From assembly GCF_048773025.1 (NCBI RefSeq), contig NC_133545.1:79136001-79200000 (forward strand): a stretch of DNA of 64,000 nt, in the 5' to 3' direction. The notes beneath the pieces were generated by a model, which saw only the letters and a program-made list of their open reading frames with translations, had not been told where the DNA came from and ran no database searches. The position numbers and the translations under genes are program-made. Of this stretch, positions 17,001-27,734 are shown piece by piece; position 1 is the first letter of the stretch, and each line of letters opens with the position of its first letter. This DNA is from Camelus bactrianus (taxonomy: Eukaryota; Chordata; Mammalia; Artiodactyla; Camelidae).

Positions 17001-19570
17001 ATTTTATAAAACGGATGTCAAAGTCAATGTCCGCTCTTTATATTTCACTTTCCTCCTTAAAGACTCGTGCAGTGAAGTCTTTTTCTAATTTTATGGTGAG
17101 AAAAACATACTGAAAATTCAGTGTGCTTCATTTTATCCGTAATAAAGGGTATGCATTCCACTACATTTCCCCTACTTTCTTTTTTCTTTTTTTTAATTGA
17201 CTTCTTTTCACTGAGGTAGTACTGACACCTGACTCTCCTTCCTTTGAGCATAAACTTCTACCCAGTGCTTCTTGCTAGACCATCACAGGTCTTGTTTCTT
17301 CTGCTTCCCTTCATGCCTCTGATCTTCTATTCTCATTTCACGCTCTGCCTGTGGGAGTGTTTCCCCTCTCAGGTCTTCTCAAAGAGATGTTGGAAACAAA
17401 GAGTTTAAATAAATGACGAATCAATTGTACATTATAGGTTGCTTCTTTTTCTGCCCGGGGGGTTGATAATTTAGTAAAATCTAACTCCAGTGTGACTTAA
17501 TGGGAGACTATGTTTGCCAGTCCTAGTTCTGTGACACGGATGTAAAATATGCGGAATTCGAACCGACTGAAAATGCCAGGGCATAAAGTGCAGCTTTCTT
17601 TCTGAAAATTGTCCCCCGCAAAACAAGGGGCTGCTTATATTTCAGTTCTTGTGCAACCTCTCCTATTAAAAGATGCTTTTCTAATAACTCTGCTCTGATT
17701 AAAAAAAAAATACTACCTGGACAAGATACTAACCTGAAATGAACTTAATTAAAGCTGGTTTGGGAGCGCGATAACTACTTGGTAAATAGTAGTTGGGATT
17801 GAAGTCGCTGCAGTTCGTCTTACCTTGCACGTGTATAGAATAGAAGAATAAATTTTATAAATGCTTTCTTTTATTTTATAAGTGGATAGTTGTTTCTTTA
17901 AATAAAATATCCAGTAGCATCATCACATGGGGATCACGAAACAGACCCGGAGATGACTTAGAAAGTTGCTCTAAAGGTAGTTGTTTTAAATGCAATTTTA
18001 GGGTCCCAATAAAATTTTTAATGAAATATGTGGGAAAAGAAGCAATATTTCTTACCTGACATTTGAACTGACATAATTTTAAACTTTGTGGGTGTAATCC
18101 AAATAAGAAACTAAATATTACAATTGGATATTTGACTTTTATCTATACCCCTATAAGTTTAAATATTCAAGTTGCAAAATAATAATAATAATAAAATCGT
18201 TTTTTTTACTTCTAGATATTTCAACTAGAAAATGAGAGATCATCTTATATTCAGGCTAATAGTATTTGAGATAATGCTTATTACTTGTTAACCGTTTTTA
18301 GAAGCAGGTAACAATTCATCACAGAAACAGAGAATTTTTGCATGCTGATTATTTGTCCTAAAATAACCTAAGATGGCAATAAATATATTTTACTGTACTC
18401 CTGATTTCACAAAGAATTCCAATGAATAAATGAGTAAGAATTTGCGTTCTGGGAAAGAAATTTACCTTCTTATCACCGACCATGTCCCAACATTTGTGGT
18501 AGGTAATTTCCATTTTAAATTTTATTTAATCCTCACAACATCTACTTGAGATGGTTGTGGCACAGATGGAATGAATGGAAATACAGCAAACTGTTAACAG
18601 TGATAAGTGCCAATATAAACATTAAATTTTTTTCTTTATTTTTGTATTTTCCAATTTTTTCCCATAATGGGCATGTATTATTTTTATAATTTTGATGAAG
18701 CAATAACCAGTGAATCAAAACTTATTTGCTAAGGGTGATCATACAGAAAGTGATAGACCCAGGATCAAAGTCCATATTTTTCCCTGCGCCGCACGCTCCT
18801 AAAAATCATTTTTCAGTTTTATCTGAGTCACCTTTATCTAATTCAATTGCTATAATTTACACTGAGCATAGTCACTTGAAAAAAAGGAGAATGGAACATT
18901 GCTTTTCAATACACAGATTCATTTGTTCATACGATCACAACCACTAAAGAAATAAGAAATATATAATTCTTTCTTTTTTTAATGCTTTATCAACTTTGTG
19001 AAAAAATTTTAAAACTTTCATTTCCACAGATCTCATAGGGTAGGAACATTCTTGAGAGACGTTCCCCCTTGCCCAGGCAAAATTTCATCTTTCAGGGAAA
19101 TGAGGAGTGAACAAATTTATTGGATTGAATTTAGGAAAAAGACAAATCCACCTTACGACATTACTGAATATGGTTGTAGAGTTAAATATCTTGATACTCA
19201 ATATTAATCATTCTCTGACAACTTGAGCAGTATTTGTCCAATTTTCCCATTGGTTATTTTTGGAATCAAATTAAAAAACTTCTAAGAGTCTTTGAAATTT
19301 TCCAACACAAATGAATTTAATATATCCACCACTGAGGGGACTCACACTTGGTCTAACTAGTTAACTCTTGCTAACGTCCTCCGTACTAAGTCAGGCAGAG
19401 AACAGACTCCAAGAACCTCTACGGAGACACGGACTTCTCCGGCGACCCTTCCGTGATTCACGACCAGGCAGGGACCAGATCCAAGAATTCTGAGCCAGCA
19501 CCAGCACTGCAGCCTGCGGTGCCTGCGTTCCGTGCCACCCACCCCTCCCTTATTACAGAATTCAAAGAAC
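14006..19570. other. J-C intron, AT-rich, no gene seen
   Basis: About 5.6 kb of AT-rich sequence separates the TRGJP-like segment from EX1. No V, J or coding exon was supported. A weak J-like text near 18056-18102 keeps a TTTGG and a GTAAGA donor but has no FGxG motif or recombination signal. In human this interval holds TRGJ1. Confidence 0.5.
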
Positions 19571-19576
19571 ATTTAC

Positions 19577-19636
19577 CTGTAACAACGAGCCGTGTGCCAG
19601 AACCAAACACTTTGATTCTCCTGCCATCCGTTAACC
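19577..19636 (-). CDS. TRGJP: TCR gamma J segment, TRGJP-like
   Basis: The 60 nt segment reads GLTDGRRIKVFGSGTRLVVT followed by a split G codon and a GTAAAT splice donor. The FGSG motif that closes the V domain is intact. It is nearest to human TRGJP (KKIKVFGPGTKLIIT), with Arg-Arg in place of Lys-Lys. It lies about 5.6 kb upstream of EX1 and about 1 kb downstream of the TRGJP1-like segment, as in human. Its phase fits EX1. It should be usable, although its heptamer is poor. Confidence 0.88.
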
Positions 19637-19664
19637 CACTATCTGAAAAGCCTTTACAGAAATC
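19637..19664 (-). other. 12-RSS of TRGJP-like segment
   Basis: In transcription order: nonamer GATTTCTGT, spacer of 12 nt, heptamer GATAGTG next to the J. The spacer length is exact. The heptamer keeps only GTG and one more consensus base, so recombination may be inefficient. Confidence 0.75.
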
Positions 19665-19789
19665 TCCCTCTGTGCCTGCTTTCAAATTGTGCCCATAGTT
19701 TTCCGTATTTGTATAAATATTTAAAAATTGGCCTTGCTTAACATTAAACAAAGATGGAACCCAATGAAACCAGAACCTAGAATGCTTTT

Positions 19790-19990
19790 CTCCTAGACTA
19801 GAAACTCTTTGAGTGAAGGGAGTTGTTCTATCTGTGTCTTGTTCACCCTTTTACCTTCAGCACCCAGCACAGAAATTGTCTTCAATAAGTGTTTGCTGAG
19901 AGAATGAGCAAATGAGGATGTGAAATTATGCAGACCCTTTTCATGGACTTTGGAGCTGAGGTGGCTCACTGAGCTCATAAAGTCCATTAA
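19790..19990 (+). repeat. LINE-2 3' end relic
   Basis: The wording accttcagcacccagcacag then ataagtgtttgctgagagaa is typical of L2 3' ends. It sits between the two J segments. Confidence 0.55.
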
Positions 19991-20588
19991 ACTGGTCCAT
20001 ATCCAGGCAATGTAGTAAGAGATGTGAGAGCATAAATTTCCACTGAGCTCAACCTACGTCCAAGAAAGTAGAGTAATAAGAAGTGGGATTTATTGATATT
20101 CTACATTTTTTTACTATACAATTTTAATTTGCGCCGCTGTTAGGGTTGACATGAAAACCAATAATACTGGTTTTTCAGGTTATTGGGAGAACGAAGCACA
20201 GTGTTTTATCTCAAACTACAGAGAAGAAAAAATTAAGAAAAGAGTTTCTCACTTAATAGACCATCGGCAAGAAGAGTACTTTGAACCAGTAACTTATACC
20301 AATGGTTTACAAACATGGTCTTCAAAATGCTTTAATTTCTAGTCTATTCTTTTCGGATTAAAAGTAGAATTTCTAAAAGTAGAATTTCAATCTGCTTACA
20401 AATAGGAAAGCGAATTAATCATTTACAAGGTAGTTTTGTTTCCATATAGGGTCTAACAGTAGCACCAAAAATGCTGTTCATATGCTGAAGACAAGAATGT
20501 CTTCATTCAGTCAGATAAATTGTTTTTTTTTCTATGAAGTATCTATCTGGTTTTTGTTACTAAGTTAAAATAGAAAAAAGTTACTTAC

Positions 20589-20648
20589 CAGGAGGAATTA
20601 CTATGAGCTTGGTCCCTTCTCCAAAAATCTTGATCCAGCCTGAGGTAT
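20589..20648 (-). CDS. TRGJP1: TCR gamma J segment, TRGJP1-like
   Basis: The 60 nt segment reads TSGWIKIFGEGTKLIVIPP with a split G codon and a consensus GTAAGT donor. It is close to human TRGJP1 (TTGWFKIFAEGTKLIVTSP) in sequence, length and position. The closing motif is FGEG here, the canonical FGxG form, where human has FAEG. Splice phase fits TRGC EX1. It reads as functional. Confidence 0.92.
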
Positions 20649-20676
20649 CACACTGGTTAGGGCTCCTACAAAAATC
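20649..20676 (-). other. 12-RSS of TRGJP1-like segment
   Basis: In transcription order: nonamer GATTTTTGT (one change from consensus), a 12 nt spacer, and heptamer CAGTGTG (close to CACTGTG) next to the J. It is a good J-side signal that would pair with the 23-type signals of the V genes. Confidence 0.88.
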
Positions 20677-22155
20677 TTAGCCTTCTCTGAAGTTTCAGGC
20701 CGTGACTAGCAGTTTAAAAACTTTGTAACTGGCAGTTTGATCTTCTGGGTTCTTTTGGAAGTCCTTAAATATAGGTTTCATGGCATCTGATTATTTAATT
20801 TTCTTCAGAAAAATGGACTAAAATGTCTGTTTTCCACAGAGAAGTAATCACTGAAAAGCACTGATGGAAAATGGAAATGACAAAAACAGGAAAAGAAGAG
20901 ATTAGCACCAACTGGTCAACCAATTGCTTTTCTAAGTTACCAGGAAAAGTATTCTAAGAATTAAGACTATTTTAATTTCCAGGTGTCCAGCTGTGCTGAA
21001 ACTGCTCAGAGATTGTGTCAAAGGAAGGGACCTTCTGTTCTCACAAGCACCAACGTGCTCCATTGGTGTTTCGGGAATGTATTTCTGAAAGGAGGAAACT
21101 CTTCAGTAACTGAAAATGCAAATGTGCCAACCCAAGAGCACTGAGAAATGTGAACAAAGTTCTTCTTTTCCCATTAAGCCACGATTAGCATTGGCACCAC
21201 ATTTTTTAAAAAGACAATGGCAAATGAGAAGCTAAGACCTTATTTTTCCTAGGATAAAATAAGAAATTTGTAGAATTCTGTCTCTTTGAAATAATAGGTT
21301 CCTTATTTAAACCAAAACTTAAGAACCCCGTCCAGTTCTCTGACATGTTGAAAAGAAGCCTCTTGGAGGCTGTCCTGTAATCACATTTCACTCACCGTGT
21401 TCTGAGGGGACCAAGTGAGGCAACTTAAATTCTACTTCACGCAGGGTGAGGAATGATTATACAAATATATGAATAACAAGCAGGTCAAGTGAAGTAAAGT
21501 ACGTGTTTCAAATGAATTACTTGAAGTTTTGCATCACTTTCTCAAGAGAAACAATGACTTCATAGTCAACAATCTTCAAACAAACTTGGTAAACCATTTA
21601 AAAAAAAGTATGAGTCTCGTGTTTTATTTAAGGATTCGGTTTCCATCTTGAAACAAAATAATAACTTATGCATTTTTTTTCAAATTGGTTCATCTTCTAG
21701 AAATTTTGATGGTGTTAATTAAATCTAGTCCATGAGTAAGTTCTTCTGAGGAGATGGCCAGGCATGTCTTAAAGCAAAATGAACATACTGTCTGACATGT
21801 ACAAGACGTAAAATCACATGCTCTCTGCGAGCCACTAGCTTCCACAGCCTGACATACTGTTGATTTTAGCCACTGCTTAAATGATGTCTGGTATGTGTCT
21901 ATATAATACAATGGATCATTGGGAAGGACCAAGTTTACTTGTTTATAGAACTCGGGGCAGTGTTCGGGAGCGGCCAGGTCATTTTAATTTCAAGCAGGTT
22001 CTTCCCTCTAGCAATTTAATCTCTGTCTTCATTCTGAACTTGAGGATCTTCTAGTCTGTTAGAGCTTCTTTTGCTCTTTGGGTGCTTAACATGCCGCTAA
22101 GTACATGTCAGATGCTTTTTAATTTACATAGCACCCGTAGGCAAACAAGTCAAGC
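20677..22155. other. V-J interval, no gene seen
   Basis: The sequence between the J segments and the nearest V is AT-rich, with only chance frames. No additional V, J or RNA gene was found. Confidence 0.45.
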
Positions 22156-22159
22156 AACT

Positions 22160-22168
22160 CTTTCTTTT

Positions 22169-22248
<80 letters not shown>

Positions 22249-22249
22249 T

Positions 22250-22300
<51 letters not shown>

Positions 22301-22334
22301 CTTTCTCTTTCTTTCTTTCTTTCTTTCTTTCTTT
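22160..22334. repeat. (TTTC)n microsatellite
   Basis: About 175 bp of TTTC units, broken near 22249 and 22300-22312 by small changes. The strand is purely pyrimidine, and (GAAA)n on the other. Long open frames across it on both strands are artefacts of the repeat. Confidence 0.97.
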
Positions 22335-23974
22335 GCAAATAAATACTTGTCTTATCTGAGCAGGTGTGTATGAAAGGCAATTGCATGTGGAAAACTCTTT
22401 CTTGGGAAATTAACGTTCTACTTTCCCACTTCTTTGTCCCTGCTCCAAGGTCACAAGCCATGACTGTGTTCTCGGCTAGTGAAAGGGAAGAACATTCATG
22501 GGGGTCTGCTATGCATTTGGCACCAACCATACATTTCATCCTTACTCTGCTTCACCTGTAAAATGGTTTTTGCTATTAAAATACAAATTGGGAACAGAGT
22601 TAGGGAATTCAAACTGAGCCTTGAGCTGAATTCAAGTTCACCAGATCCCAAAACGCTGTTCTTTCAACTACTTCTGCTTCTTGGGTGTGTGGGTTGGGAG
22701 GATGTGTGTGGCAGGGACATAGTTTCCAGGTCTATTTCAGGTCTATATAATATATAGAGTATCTCAAACGGTCAAGTATAAAACATTGGATGTTTAATCC
22801 GCACACCAGACAGTAGCTTCTTTCCGCTTGTCCTTGAATAACACTAGGAGGTTACCGTGTCTGTGGGAACATTTGGGTCTTGCAGTTCAGAATTATAACT
22901 CTGGTTTAGATTAAGCGGTAATTTCTCTCCTGGGCTTGCTGATTACCCGGCCCATGTCAGCTGGAAAATGAAGAGCTTCTACAATTGCATTAAGTGAGAG
23001 ACAGGAGTGGGAGTTCTCTGCTTCAGATCTAAGAGTCTGGGTTGAGAGCTCTGTCTTAGCAGCCAGTTCTGTTCTCAGCCAGTGAACCAGGGGGTCTGGT
23101 TTGGTTTGTGGTTTACTTTCTACCAGATGAATCCACAGTTCCCAGGGCCTCCTATCTCATCTTTCAGATCTCATATCACAGGAAACACCTAAAGAACAGT
23201 TAGGTTTCCTCATTTCTTTTTTCTCAATACCAGAGAAAGTCAAAGATGTGGAAGGTCAAGAAAGCACCATTGGTTTTTGACATGCATGGTGTTAAATGAC
23301 ACATAGACCTTTCCTGAGAAAGGAAAATTTGGGGGTGGGTGGGAATGATGCAACTTGTACAGATGGTGGTGAAGGAATGGGATTGGAATCAATCATTTTT
23401 CTTCTGGCTACTATTTAGACATGCAAGAAGAGAGGTGTTTAGCTGTATTGTAATGGAATGCATTTTGCTGTTATTACTATTGTTCTTGTTATTTTCAAGC
23501 TATGGCTGCTAAGAGCTTGGACATGAAAAAGCCCTGAGTCACTCGAGCAAAAGCAAGTGCAGGTCAGGGCTACCTACCTTGGAACCAGCTGCAGAACCGC
23601 CCAGTTAGGACTGGTCCCAGGTCTCAGACTGAAGAGCAGGAAGTTTAGGGCTTGGTTGGGCAGGTCCTTTGGTAAGTGGCAAAGACTTTACAAAGGTATT
23701 CATGAAGAAAAGGATCTCCACGTTTGATGTGTATGCCAGGAAAACTATTCCCATTACTGAGGACTTCAGAACAGAAAGAAACTACAAAGAAAGAATGACA
23801 GTAAGGGAAACGGGAAAACAAGGAAGCAGATGGAGCTGGGAGTCCATCCCCTTTCTAAACGCTGTGACAATCACATAACTTGCCTACAAATCAGACCTGG
23901 TTGGGTTCTGGGGACATCACTTATGAAGACAAACCAACATGGTCACAGCTTCCTTTTAGAGAAATGCAACTGTG

Positions 23975-24001
23975 CTAAAAAAAAAAAAAAAAAAAAAAAA
24001 A
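23975..24001. repeat. Poly(A) tract
   Basis: A run of about 25 A lies between the microsatellite region and the V pseudogene. It may be the tail of an old retroposon, but no body was recognised upstream. Confidence 0.7.
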
Positions 24002-24059
24002 GTTCAACCCTAACCACAAGAGAGGCAGAGAAAGACACTGGATGGAGAATCTGAAATGC

Positions 24060-24190
24060 AGGTGTAGGTACCTTATCTCTGTGGTTGACTAGCTTTGGAA
24101 AAATCACTTGCCATCTCTGGGCCCCACCTTCCTCATCTGAAGTATGGACATTGGACTAAATCTGTCCAAAGGGTCCTTCCCGTTTCAACA
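24060..24190 (+). repeat. MIR element relic
   Basis: MIR wording is visible: ggttgactagctttggaaaa, then atcacttgccatctctgggc and a 'cctcatctgaagtatgg' core. It lies directly 3' of the V-gamma-5-like pseudogene. Confidence 0.55.
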
Positions 24191-24270
24191 ACTACGAACC
24201 TCTGATGAAAAGAATCAAAGAGCCTGTTGCGGTTGTCCGGGTATGAGAGGGGTTGAGGGTTAGTAAGAGA

Positions 24271-24309
24271 GCTTTTCTTCCAGATCCCTTTGGACTCTGT
24301 GCCACTGCG
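24271..24309 (-). other. 23-RSS of V-gamma-5-like pseudogene
   Basis: In transcription order: heptamer CGCAGTG, a 23 nt spacer and nonamer AAGAAAAGC. The spacer is exact, but heptamer and nonamer have each drifted from CACAGTG and ACAAAAACC. Confidence 0.6.
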
Positions 24310-24748
24310 AGATCCCAGCAGGCACAGGGATAGGTGGCTTCGTCGGACTTGAGGACACTATTGATTATCAGGTAAAAGATTCCGTTCCCTTTCTTATCTG
24401 ACTCCCAGCGGGAGTGAGGCTCGTCTAGCTTGTAACTATTTGTTGAGCCATAAAGGATTCGCTTCAGGGGTCCCCTTCTCTCTGTTGATACCAATGCACA
24501 ATGGTATTCTCCAGAATCCCAGACAGCTGGCAACTCACGGAGCACTGTTCTGTCTAGTCTTTCGGTAGAGGAGAGTTGATCCTGAGAAATTCTTATTTTG
24601 ATGTCTCCATCTGTTAAAAGCATGGAGGGCAGCCAGAGGCATTAAAAAGGTTGACTCTGGACACAAAAACAATGAAAAGGCAGGAAAGGAGACAAGTCAA
24701 GCTACAAACCCAAACCAAAGACGTGAGGAAAATCCAAGTGGTCAGCAT
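24310..24748 (-). pseudogene. TCR gamma V pseudogene, mouse V-gamma-5-like
   Basis: A leader exon (24706-24748) reads MLTTWIFLTSLVWV and has a weak GTAGCT donor. The V exon (24310-24610) starts after AACAG with GDIKIRISQDQLSSTE. Later parts appear in different frames: a CQLSGILENTIVHWYQQREG stretch, then PLKRILYGSTNSYKLDEPHS and FYLIINSVLKSDEATY. At least two frameshifts, one in FR1 and one in FR2, break the exon. The last Cys is in a YPC context instead of YYC. From memory this resembles mouse V-gamma-5 (SQDQLSFT, NTIVHWYQ, FYLIINNVVTSDEATYYCACWD), the V gene of dendritic epidermal T cells, and like it lies nearest to the J segments. The good match in the remaining parts suggests a recent loss. 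Confidence 0.82.
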
Positions 24749-26016
24749 TGCCAGTGACTGGTAAGAATGAGGAGTGAATCAGGACAGGACAGGAGATGGA
24801 GTGGCAGCCCGTCCCCAGTGGAGGCAGGGAGAGGGGAGGAAGGTTCACTTTAGAACCAATGAAAACCTTTCTCAGTAAGACCTGTTATGGTGTTATTTTG
24901 ATCATGTTCCTTGTATAGAGAAGCTTTCAGATGCCCAACAGCATCATCAAAAACACTTTTGTTATAATAACATATTAGCATCACTTTGGGAGCCAGGCTC
25001 CCCTGTGTTTCCTTTACATGTTGCTTCAGATACTCTTATCCTTGTGGTCATGTTCACTCCCCGAGTTACAGATTTTCCACCGTATCTTGTGAGAGTGTGA
25101 GTAGCTCTGTATGGCTATCGTGAGAGTTAGAAGAAAAGTATTATTACTGTAGACAGTAACAAATAAGACAAATAATCCTGCTTAGAACCTTACACAGAAC
25201 CTTGTGCAGAAGTTTGCATATTATATAGACCATTAGTTTGCAGAAAGTTCACAAGGTTGGGTAACCATTAACAATGACCTTAGTTACTGCTGAGGACACC
25301 GTGATGCTATTTTATGACATTTCTTCATTCTGCTGTGAACGAAGAAAGGGGTTGGAGGAAACAGATTCCCCTTGGTTCATTACCCTCCCACCTCTCCCTA
25401 TTCACAATTCTTAGTTTTTCAGCCTTCGAGCTATGCTTGACTGTTGTTTGGAGGACAATGTATGATGTGATTTTTAAAGAGGGCCTGAGTTCATCCCTGT
25501 TTTAGCTGGGATGGCTCAGTGAAGTGGTTTAGTCACAGCGGGAAAGGACACTGTGATTTGCTGAACACTGTGCTAAAACTTTCACGTGGGAACCTCATTC
25601 AGTCCTCAGCAGCCAATGTTGCGGTTAGCATCCTGCCCCATTTAAAATTGGGAAAAAGGAATAAAACGATTCTATAACTCCTCTGGATCGTGCTGACACC
25701 TGAAATCCAGGTGTATGTCACTAGAAAGGCCTCGTATCTTCCATCATTCATTCGTTCACTCATTCTTTCTTTTTTTCTTTCTAAGCCAACCCATCACACT
25801 GAGCACTGGACTACGGCCTCCTTCCCAGGAGGCTTCCAGCGATGGTGAAGCAGAGACCGTCTGGGGCACTTACAAAAGCCAGCCCACGGCCCAGCGGTGG
25901 GAGTGGATGATAAAGGTAAGTGAGTACCTGCAAGAAGCCTCTACAGATGGGGTCCTTGAGCTACACTGCTCAGGGCACACGTGCAGGAGAAGAGCCCCCT
26001 ACAGGAGGCAGAACGT

Positions 26017-26039
26017 GTGTGTGTGTGTGTGTGTGTGTA
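26017..26039. repeat. (GT)n microsatellite
   Basis: A short GT tract lies immediately 3' of the recombination signal of the V-gamma-6-like gene. It produces a His-Thr run in an artefactual frame that reads past the V exon. Confidence 0.9.
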
Positions 26040-26057
26040 GGCGCGATGGCGTAGGAG

Positions 26058-26096
26058 GGTTTTCGTGCAATGACAGTGGCGCCCTGCCGCACGGTG
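26058..26096 (-). other. 23-RSS of V-gamma-6-like gene
   Basis: In transcription order: heptamer CACCGTG, 23 nt spacer, nonamer ACGAAAACC (one change from consensus). The heptamer has one change at its fourth base. The layout is that of a working V-side signal. Confidence 0.85.
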
Positions 26097-26716
26097 TGTC
26101 CCAGCAGGCGCAGTAGAACAGCCCTGCATCCTCCTCGGTAACCTGGTGTATCCTGAGGCTCATCAACGAATCCCTCTGCCATTTCCTTGCTTCATATCTT
26201 TCCTCACTGACCCCTTGTTCGTGGACAATATTTTCATTTGAGGAAATAAACAGAATTCGTTTCAGAGGCTCACCTGGCTTCTGCCGGTACCAGTGTATGT
26301 ACGCGTTCTTTTTTAACCTATCTGTTTTTATTCGGCATTCAAGAAATGCTGTGTTTCCTCTTCTCTTGGTAATGGATGTCATGAGTGGTGTTACTAGAAT
26401 GTCTCCACTTGTGTCTGAAAGAAAAACAGGACGAGGAATTAGCAAAATTTTGATGTTCGTCAAAAGAGTATAATTTGTTCTGTACTTGTGAAAAGCAGGG
26501 GGACCGAGGTTTACATTTTCTTCCTGAAGAATTCAAGGTAACGGTGGAATTTGTCAGCTTAGTCTGAATCATCCTGTGGCTACGATCCATCTGAAAGGGG
26601 TGATGTGACTGTCCATGATCTATCGCCTCCCTTGGAAAGAATGAGACACCCCTTGGGTAAAGCCACTCACATGTCCAGAGGGAGGCCACCACAAAGACCT
26701 GGGGCAGGAGCAGCAT
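26097..26716 (-). CDS. TCR gamma V gene, mouse V-gamma-6-like, intact
   Basis: The leader exon (26671-26716) reads MLLLPQVFVVASLWT with donor GTGAGT. The V exon (26097-26414) follows an intron of about 256 nt and acceptor TTTCAG. It reads YTSGDILVTPLMTSITKRRG, then NTAFLECRIKT, AYIHWYRQKPGEPLKRILF, SSNENIVHEQ, SEERYEARKWQ, and RIHQVTEEDAGLFYCACWDT. Both Ig cysteines, the WYRQ Trp and the FYC motif are present, without stop or frameshift. From memory it is close to mouse V-gamma-6 (KRKGNTAFLKCQIKT, SSKENIVYE, ERYEARTWQ, LTIHQVTEEDTGTYYCACWD), used by IL-17-producing tissue T cells. Position next to the V-gamma-5-like pseudogene also matches mouse. No human gene is known at this place. Confidence 0.9.
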
Positions 26717-26719
26717 GCC

Positions 26720-27720
26720 GCCAGCTCTTGCTGGGAGAGGTGATTGAATAACAGAATGATTGCAGAGCACACCTGAGGGCTGAGTTAGTAAGAGGAAGCG
26801 GTGCTCTGAACATACACCCGCAGACTGCGAAAACCGCTAGACGAAGACACATAGACTTTGTCTAGGGAAAGGGGCTCATGTTATTTCTCAGAACGCCCTG
26901 CAGAAATAGGTCTGTTAATTCATCAGCAGAGCTCTCTTGTTACTGTGTGATTTTTTACGAACTAATGATGTTAGGGTAAAGAAGTCATTTTCTTGTTAAA
27001 GGGAGGGAGTCCTTTATTGATCTAACAGAGGGGGATGGAGTGGGAGAAAGCAGGGTGTGAGACAAGCATAGAGTCCACACTTGACAGGCTTCATGGGTAC
27101 CTTCCAGTCTAGCATCATTGATCCTCACTACACATCATTAGGCAATTGCAGACGTAAGCTAAAGGGAGAGATTACTTATGTTTGACTCTATTCTGTAGAC
27201 AACCCAACTAAAGAAGACAGTTCAGATTCTCTTAGTTTTGAACGTTACCATTCAATGGGAACCTCAGAGATGCTATGCCTTTAGAACGCCTTAACATACC
27301 TTAAAAATAAAACTCATTGTTATTTCCCTGTATAAAATGAATGTGTACTTAGTATAGTTCATAAAGAAACACAAACAGAAGAGAGGACCATTCCTTTTTG
27401 TCCCATCACACAGAGATGACTACTTGTTAATAGTTGCTGCCTTCTCTTAAGATTGATTAATGTTCCTTTTTAAAATTTGTCTCTCATACCGTACGTTCCA
27501 TGGTATGCTCTGTCTTTATTACTTAATATGATACCGTGGACATTCTTCTACTCTGTGAACCCTTCCTTGCAGCCTTCTAACTCTTACAAGACCCCCTGGT
27601 TCACCACCACCTTGACTACCGGCTCACTTAGGGTGCCACAGTTTCCATTTTGCGTATCCGGCCAGTCCACAAAACGTGAGAGCAGGACAGGAAGTTCATT
27701 ACTTCATTCAGCCATTCATT
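26720..27720. other. Spacer between V genes, nothing recognised
   Basis: No V-like exon, RNA gene or clear repeat was identified. The frames present are short and unrelated to known families. Confidence 0.4.
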
Positions 27721-27734
27721 TACAATGCTGTGTT

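Noticed and set aside
22082-22539. Long Phe/Ser-Leu and Lys-Glu-Arg frames on both strands
   Set aside because: They are translations of the TTTC microsatellite.
25999-26096. Extension of the V-gamma-6-like frame into a His-Thr run
   Set aside because: The V exon ends at the recombination signal; the rest is the signal and a GT microsatellite.
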